In this document: in pieces, positions 60,590 to 64,000 of the stretch
Position numbering within the stretch: position 1 is the stretch's first letter
Layout: each line of letters opens with the position of its first letter
DNA from: Marixanthomonas ophiurae
Lineage (GTDB): Bacteria; Bacteroidota; Bacteroidia; Flavobacteriales; Flavobacteriaceae
Assembly (NCBI RefSeq): GCF_003413745.1
Contig: NZ_QVID01000002.1
Coordinates: forward strand, 903,930-967,929
Direction of reading: 5' to 3'
DNA: 64,000 nt
Notes under the pieces: generated by a model
Database searches by the model: none
What the model saw: only the letters and a program-made list of their open reading frames with translations
Told to the model about the DNA's origin: nothing
Translations under genes and position numbers: made by a program

Positions 60590-61747
60590 TTACTGTTTAC
60601 TAGCTTTACGGCTTCCTTCGTACATTTCGTAACGAACTAAACGGCTTTCGAGTTTTCCATTATAAAGTTTTATCTTTTTTGAAGTTTTTAACCCTACATT
60701 TTTAAGCGCCTCCATGTTACTGGTAATCATCCAAGCCTGTGTGCCGGGGTAGCTTTGTTTTAAAGTATCACCAATTTGTTTGTAAAAAACATCAATGTCT
60801 GCTACTGATAAACGCTCATCATAGGGTGGGTTAAAAATCAAGTACATAGGTTTGTCAACCGGTTTTTCACTTTCAAAAAAGTCTTGTTGTTGTATTTCTA
60901 TAAAATCTTGAAGGTTGGCATTGTTAATATTTTCTTTCGCTTTATTCAAAGTATAACCATCCTTATCTGAACCATAAATTTTAAAATGGAAGTCTTTTAT
61001 TTTTTTAAGAGCTGCGTTTTCAATAACTTCAAATAAATTCACATCAAAATCAGGCCACGTTTCAAAACCAAATTCGTCCCTATTTAAGTTTGGAGGAATG
61101 TTACAAGCAATCATAGCGGCTTCGGCTAAGATAGTTCCGCTACCGCACATAGGATCCATAAGATTGCATTGTCCTTCCCAACCAGATAACATAATAATTC
61201 CTGCCGCTAACACTTCATTTATCGGAGCAAGACCAGTTTCTGTTTTATAACCACGCTTATGTAGTGATTGGCCACTACTATCCAATGAAACGGTACAAAT
61301 ATTACGGTCTATATGCACATTTATACGCAACGTAGGATGGTCTAAATCTACATCGGGTCTTACTCCCTCTTTATCCCTAAAACGATCTACAATAGCATCT
61401 TTGGTCTTCAAAGCTACATATTGTGAATGTGTAAATTGTTTAGAAAACACAGTAGCATCTACCGCAAGACTACCATTTGCTTCCATATAATCTTCCCATT
61501 CAATTTTATAAATACTTTTATATAAATCTTCTTCGGTAAACACATTAAAAGCAGTAATAGGTTTTAAAATTTTAATAGCTGTTCGGCAGCATAAATTTGC
61601 TTTATACATAAAACCGGTATCTCCTTCAAAAGCAACGTTTCGGGTTCCTTTTTCAATACCAGAAGCTCCTAATTGTCGAAGTTCTTTAGCTAATAAATCT
61701 TCTAATCCAAATAAGGTCTTGGCAACCATTTTAAAATTACTTTCCAT
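60590..61747 (-). CDS. THUMP-domain class I methyltransferase (RlmL N-terminal-like, 23S rRNA/tRNA)
   Basis: I took the ATG at 61747 (MESNFKMVAKTLFGLEDLLAKEL); the longer frame would run across the promoter of the divergent gene. The product has an N-terminal THUMP domain (AKTLFGLEDLLAKELRQLGASGIEKGTRNVAFEGD in parts) and a class I SAM-methyltransferase domain (LMDPMCGSGTILAEAAMIACNIPPNLNR in parts; YGSDKDGYTLNKAKENINNANL in parts; and LIFNPPYDERLS, the N6-adenine/guanine-N2 NPPY motif). It resembles the first half of RlmL, which methylates 23S rRNA G2445. Confidence 0.9.
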   Translation of the reverse strand: MESNFKMVAKTLFGLEDLLAKELRQLGASGIEKGTRNVAFEGDTGFMYKANLCCRTAIKILKPITAFNVFTEEDLYKSIYKIEWEDYMEANGSLAVDATVFSKQFTHSQYVALKTKDAIVDRFRDKEGVRPDVDLDHPTLRINVHIDRNICTVSLDSSGQSLHKRGYKTETGLAPINEVLAAGIIMLSGWEGQCNLMDPMCGSGTILAEAAMIACNIPPNLNRDEFGFETWPDFDVNLFEVIENAALKKIKDFHFKIYGSDKDGYTLNKAKENINNANLQDFIEIQQQDFFESEKPVDKPMYLIFNPPYDERLSVADIDVFYKQIGDTLKQSYPGTQAWMITSNMEALKNVGLKTSKKIKLYNGKLESRLVRYEMYEGSRKASKQ

Positions 61748-61805
61748 AATGTATGTTACAATTTGATACAAAATTACAGTATTTTTGCAGGGCAAAACCC
61801 ACTTC

Positions 61806-62537
61806 ATGCAAAAAGAAACAGATACCTGGTACACTTCCTGGTTTGATACACCGTTTTATCACATATTATATAAGGATCGAGATTATGAAGAAGCTGGTTT
61901 TTTTATGAAAAAACTTACCTCTTTTTTAAATCTTTCTGAAAAATCAAAAATATTAGACCTTGCTTGTGGAAAAGGTCGTCATGCTAAATACCTTAACAAA
62001 ATAGGATATGATGTTACTGGAGTAGATTTATCTGCTTCGAGTATCGAATATGCTAAACAGTATGAAACTAAAAATCTTCATTTTGAAGTACACGATATGT
62101 GCCTTCCCTATCCTGACAAGTTTGATGCGGTTTTCAATTTATTCACTAGCTTCGGTTATTTTGAAAAAGAAAATGATAACCTTCGAACCATAAAATCTAT
62201 TAAAGAAGAGCTTAAGCCCAATGGTTATGGAGTTATTGATTTTTTAAATACAGATTATGTTTTAAATAACTTAGTCCCTTCTGAAGTTAAAACTGTTGAT
62301 GGAATTGATTTCTACATCCATCGGTATCTCGACGACGGCTATATCTTTAAAGACATTCGATTTACATATGAAAATGAAAGATACTTCTATACGGAACGAG
62401 TAAGAGCGCTAACATTAGAAGATTTTAAAAATTATTTTTTTGAAGCAGGGGTGAAATTAGTGAATTGTTTTGGCGACTACCATTTAAATAAATTTGATAA
62501 AAATAAATCTGAACGATTAATACTTATTTTTAATTGA
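61806..62537 (+). CDS. Class I SAM-dependent methyltransferase
   Basis: Taken from the ATG at 61806 (MQKETDTWYTSWFDTPFYHIL), since the earlier Met falls in the promoter region. The product is 243 residues with a Rossmann methyltransferase fold: KILDLACGKGRHAKYLNKIGYDVTGVDLSASSIEYAKQY (in parts; motif I GKGRHA) and DMCLPYPDKFDAVFNLFTSFGYFE (in parts; motif II-like). The substrate is unknown; a small molecule is likely. TGATG overlap joins it to the ZIP transporter gene. Confidence 0.88.
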   Translation: MQKETDTWYTSWFDTPFYHILYKDRDYEEAGFFMKKLTSFLNLSEKSKILDLACGKGRHAKYLNKIGYDVTGVDLSASSIEYAKQYETKNLHFEVHDMCLPYPDKFDAVFNLFTSFGYFEKENDNLRTIKSIKEELKPNGYGVIDFLNTDYVLNNLVPSEVKTVDGIDFYIHRYLDDGYIFKDIRFTYENERYFYTERVRALTLEDFKNYFFEAGVKLVNCFGDYHLNKFDKNKSERLILIFN

Positions 62538-63205
62538 TGAATTATCTACTACTTTTTCTAGCTGTAGCATTAGGGTATGGAGTTGCTCTATTTTTAAAAA
62601 CAAAAAAAATAAAGCAGATATCTTTATATCTTGCTTTTAGTGGAGCTTTTTTATTAGCTATAACTGTTTTTGAACTCTTACCCGAAGTATTTGAAACCCC
62701 TTCAAAATCCATTGGCATCTTTATAATGGTAGGGATTTTACTTCAAATCTTCTTAGAATTTTTCTCTAAAGGAGCAGAACATGGTCACGTTCACCTGCAT
62801 GCCGACACAAAAGATTTCCCTTGGCTATTATTTATTAGTCTTTCAATACATGCATTGTTGGAAGGTTTTCCTATTTCCGAAGAAAATAATCTATTAATTG
62901 GAGTTATCGTTCACAAGATACCTGTTGCAATAATTTTGTCATTCTTTTTTATAAAAGCTGGATACTCTAGAATTATTACGGTTTTGTTTTTGTTCCTTTT
63001 TGCTTTAATGACTCCTATTGGTAGTTTTATTTCTGAAAATAGCGTCTATATTGATACATATCATACCGAAATAACTGCTGTGGTCATTGGAGTATTTTTG
63101 CACGTTTCAACTACTATTCTTTTTGAAAGTTCAAGTAACCATAAGTTTGATTTATCTAAAATGATTGCTGTTGTAGTTGCTATTCTATTGGCATACTTTC
63201 TTTAA
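62537..63205 (+). CDS. ZIP-family metal transporter
   Basis: The 222-residue protein has about eight helices. Helix 4 and 5 motifs HALLEGFPI and HKIPVAIIL give the paired His/Glu metal site typical of ZIP Zn2+/Fe2+ permeases. A His-rich cytoplasmic loop (HGHVHLHAD) lies at about residues 81-89. The ATG at 62537 is preferred over the TTG three bases earlier and overlaps the previous stop (TGATG). Confidence 0.9.
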   Translation: MNYLLLFLAVALGYGVALFLKTKKIKQISLYLAFSGAFLLAITVFELLPEVFETPSKSIGIFIMVGILLQIFLEFFSKGAEHGHVHLHADTKDFPWLLFISLSIHALLEGFPISEENNLLIGVIVHKIPVAIILSFFFIKAGYSRIITVLFLFLFALMTPIGSFISENSVYIDTYHTEITAVVIGVFLHVSTTILFESSSNHKFDLSKMIAVVVAILLAYFL

Positions 63206-63828
63206 ATTACTTCTAAGAAAATGAATAAATAGTGTAATATACTTCCAGTAAGTACAAAAACATGCCAGATTACGTGGCTGTATTTAATTTTATCTAGCGA
63301 GTAAAAAATAATACCAATGGTATAAGCTGCGCCTCCCCCCATTAATAATAGTAACCCTGTTTCGTCTACAGCAGATTTCAAAGCTGAAAAATCAAAGACG
63401 ATTAACCAGCCCATGGCTAAATACAACAGTGTGGAAAAAAGTTCAAATTTTCCTGTAAAAAAAACTTTTAAAATTGTTCCTACAAGTGCTATGCTCCAAA
63501 CACTCCAAAACAATATCCATCCTAAACTATCTGGCAGCACTATTAAAACTACTGGAGAATATGTCCCCGCGATTAATAAATAGATGCTTATATGATCTAG
63601 CTTTCTATATAAAAATTTTCTAGTAATATCTTTTTCATAATGATAGATTGTTGAAGCAAAGTAAAGTGCTGCTAAGGAAAATCCATATAATGAAATTCCC
63701 AGAATACCTTGCCAGCTTTCGTAAGTATGAAAGATAAAAAGAAGGATAAAACCCACTAAGCTCAATACGAAACCTATTCCATGTGTGAGTACATTTAACT
63801 GTTCTTCTTTTTGGGTTTGTATTCTCAT
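63202..63828 (-). CDS. Hemolysin III/PAQR family membrane protein
   Basis: The 208-residue protein has seven transmembrane helices and PAQR residues: LNVLTHGIGFVLSL, FASTIYHY, RKLDHISIYLLIAGTY, and IKYSHVIWHVFVLTGSILHYL (in parts) near the end, giving His and Asp for a metal-dependent hydrolase or ceramidase-like site. Hemolysis should not be assumed. It overlaps the ZIP gene end by four bases on the opposite strand. Confidence 0.9.
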   Translation of the reverse strand: MRIQTQKEEQLNVLTHGIGFVLSLVGFILLFIFHTYESWQGILGISLYGFSLAALYFASTIYHYEKDITRKFLYRKLDHISIYLLIAGTYSPVVLIVLPDSLGWILFWSVWSIALVGTILKVFFTGKFELFSTLLYLAMGWLIVFDFSALKSAVDETGLLLLMGGGAAYTIGIIFYSLDKIKYSHVIWHVFVLTGSILHYLFIFLEVI

Positions 63829-63883
63829 ATCAATTTCAAAATTAGGTAAATTTTTAAAACTAATAGACTTAGTTTTTGCGCAT

Positions 63884-63918
63884 AAAAAAACCCCCTCATC
63901 GGTATGATGAGGGGGTTT
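63884..63918 (-). terminator. Terminator of the rRNA operon
   Basis: A perfect 13-bp stem (AAACCCCCTCATC / GATGAGGGGGTTT, loop GGTAT) lies just downstream of the 5S rRNA 3' end on the minus strand, with a run of seven T on that strand. Confidence 0.9.
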
Positions 63919-63921
63919 ATA

Positions 63922-64000
63922 AGAAGGCGGCGACCTACTCTCCCACGGTGTAGTACCATCGGCGCAAACGGGCTTAACTACTCTGTTCGGAATGGTAAGA
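63922..64000 (-). rRNA. rrf: 5S rRNA, 3' portion (cut by window end)
   Basis: The reverse complement reads TCCGAACAGAGTAGTTAAGC, then GGTACTACACCGTGGGAGAG and TAGGTCGCCGCCTTC, the conserved 3' two thirds of 5S rRNA. The 5' part lies beyond position 64000, so 23S and 16S genes should follow outside the window, transcribed toward this terminator. Confidence 0.95.

Overview
The window is AT-rich chromosomal DNA from a marine-type member of the Bacteroidota, most likely Flavobacteriaceae. The evidence is T9SS C-terminal sorting domains, lipoproteins with SC-type lipoboxes, TAnnTTTG promoter elements with an upstream TTTG, several TTG starts, and families typical of the group (DUF4290, DUF6495-like, DUF2911, flavobacterial HU, fmt after recQ).

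Region 1 (1 to about 10186) is the most unusual part. Twelve genes, all on the + strand, sit in ten modules separated by long imperfect palindromes. Every palindrome has the layout of an integron attC site: an AAC box just after the gene, a 3-nt spacer, GTATAA/T, a variable stem, TTATAC/ATATAC, a 5-6 nt spacer, and a GTTR box just before the next gene. In most modules the first ~10 bases are the reverse complement of the last ~10 bases of the same module, as expected of cassettes that excise as circles and insert by site-specific recombination. No integrase lies inside the window. Cargo includes a DGQHR-domain protein, an AbiTii-SEFIR protein (likely phage defence), a DUF5063 protein, a TPR lipoprotein, a serine hydrolase, an SGNH hydrolase and unknown lipoproteins. 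Seven of the twelve products look exported or membrane-bound. Boundary boxes decay toward the right end.

Region 2 (10.2-24.6 kb) is accessory: a 1187-residue FG-GAP/T9SS protein, small membrane and lipoproteins, a second serine hydrolase, MepB, a hyaluronan/chitin-synthase-like glycosyltransferase, a T9SS LRR-like protein, DUF4256, DinB, an outer-membrane barrel and DUF2911.

Region 3 (24.6-36.4 kb) is mostly housekeeping: photolyase, a YjdI-type ferredoxin, murA (with Asp in place of the usual catalytic Cys), DUF4290, DUF493, an NTPase, recQ, fmt, HU, YqgE, a class IV aminotransferase and a START-like protein.

Region 4 (36-47 kb) is stress and regulation: a KefB-type antiporter, an AraC regulator divergent from a quinone-reductase-like dehydrogenase, and a TetR regulator next to an AhpD-like/DsbA-like/HAD cluster with two matching operator-like sites. 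A tRNA with anticodon CAT, a HAD phosphatase, a LuxR-type regulator and an alpha/beta hydrolase follow.

Region 5 (47-64 kb) is core genome: hisS, an ABC permease, the rpsF-rpsR-rplI operon with a clear promoter, a LytTR response regulator, priA, DUF2147, YihY/BrkB, nadC, NDH-2, an ECF sigma factor with a membrane partner, a THUMP methyltransferase, a second methyltransferase, a ZIP transporter, a hemolysin III protein, and the 3' part of a 5S rRNA on the minus strand with its terminator.
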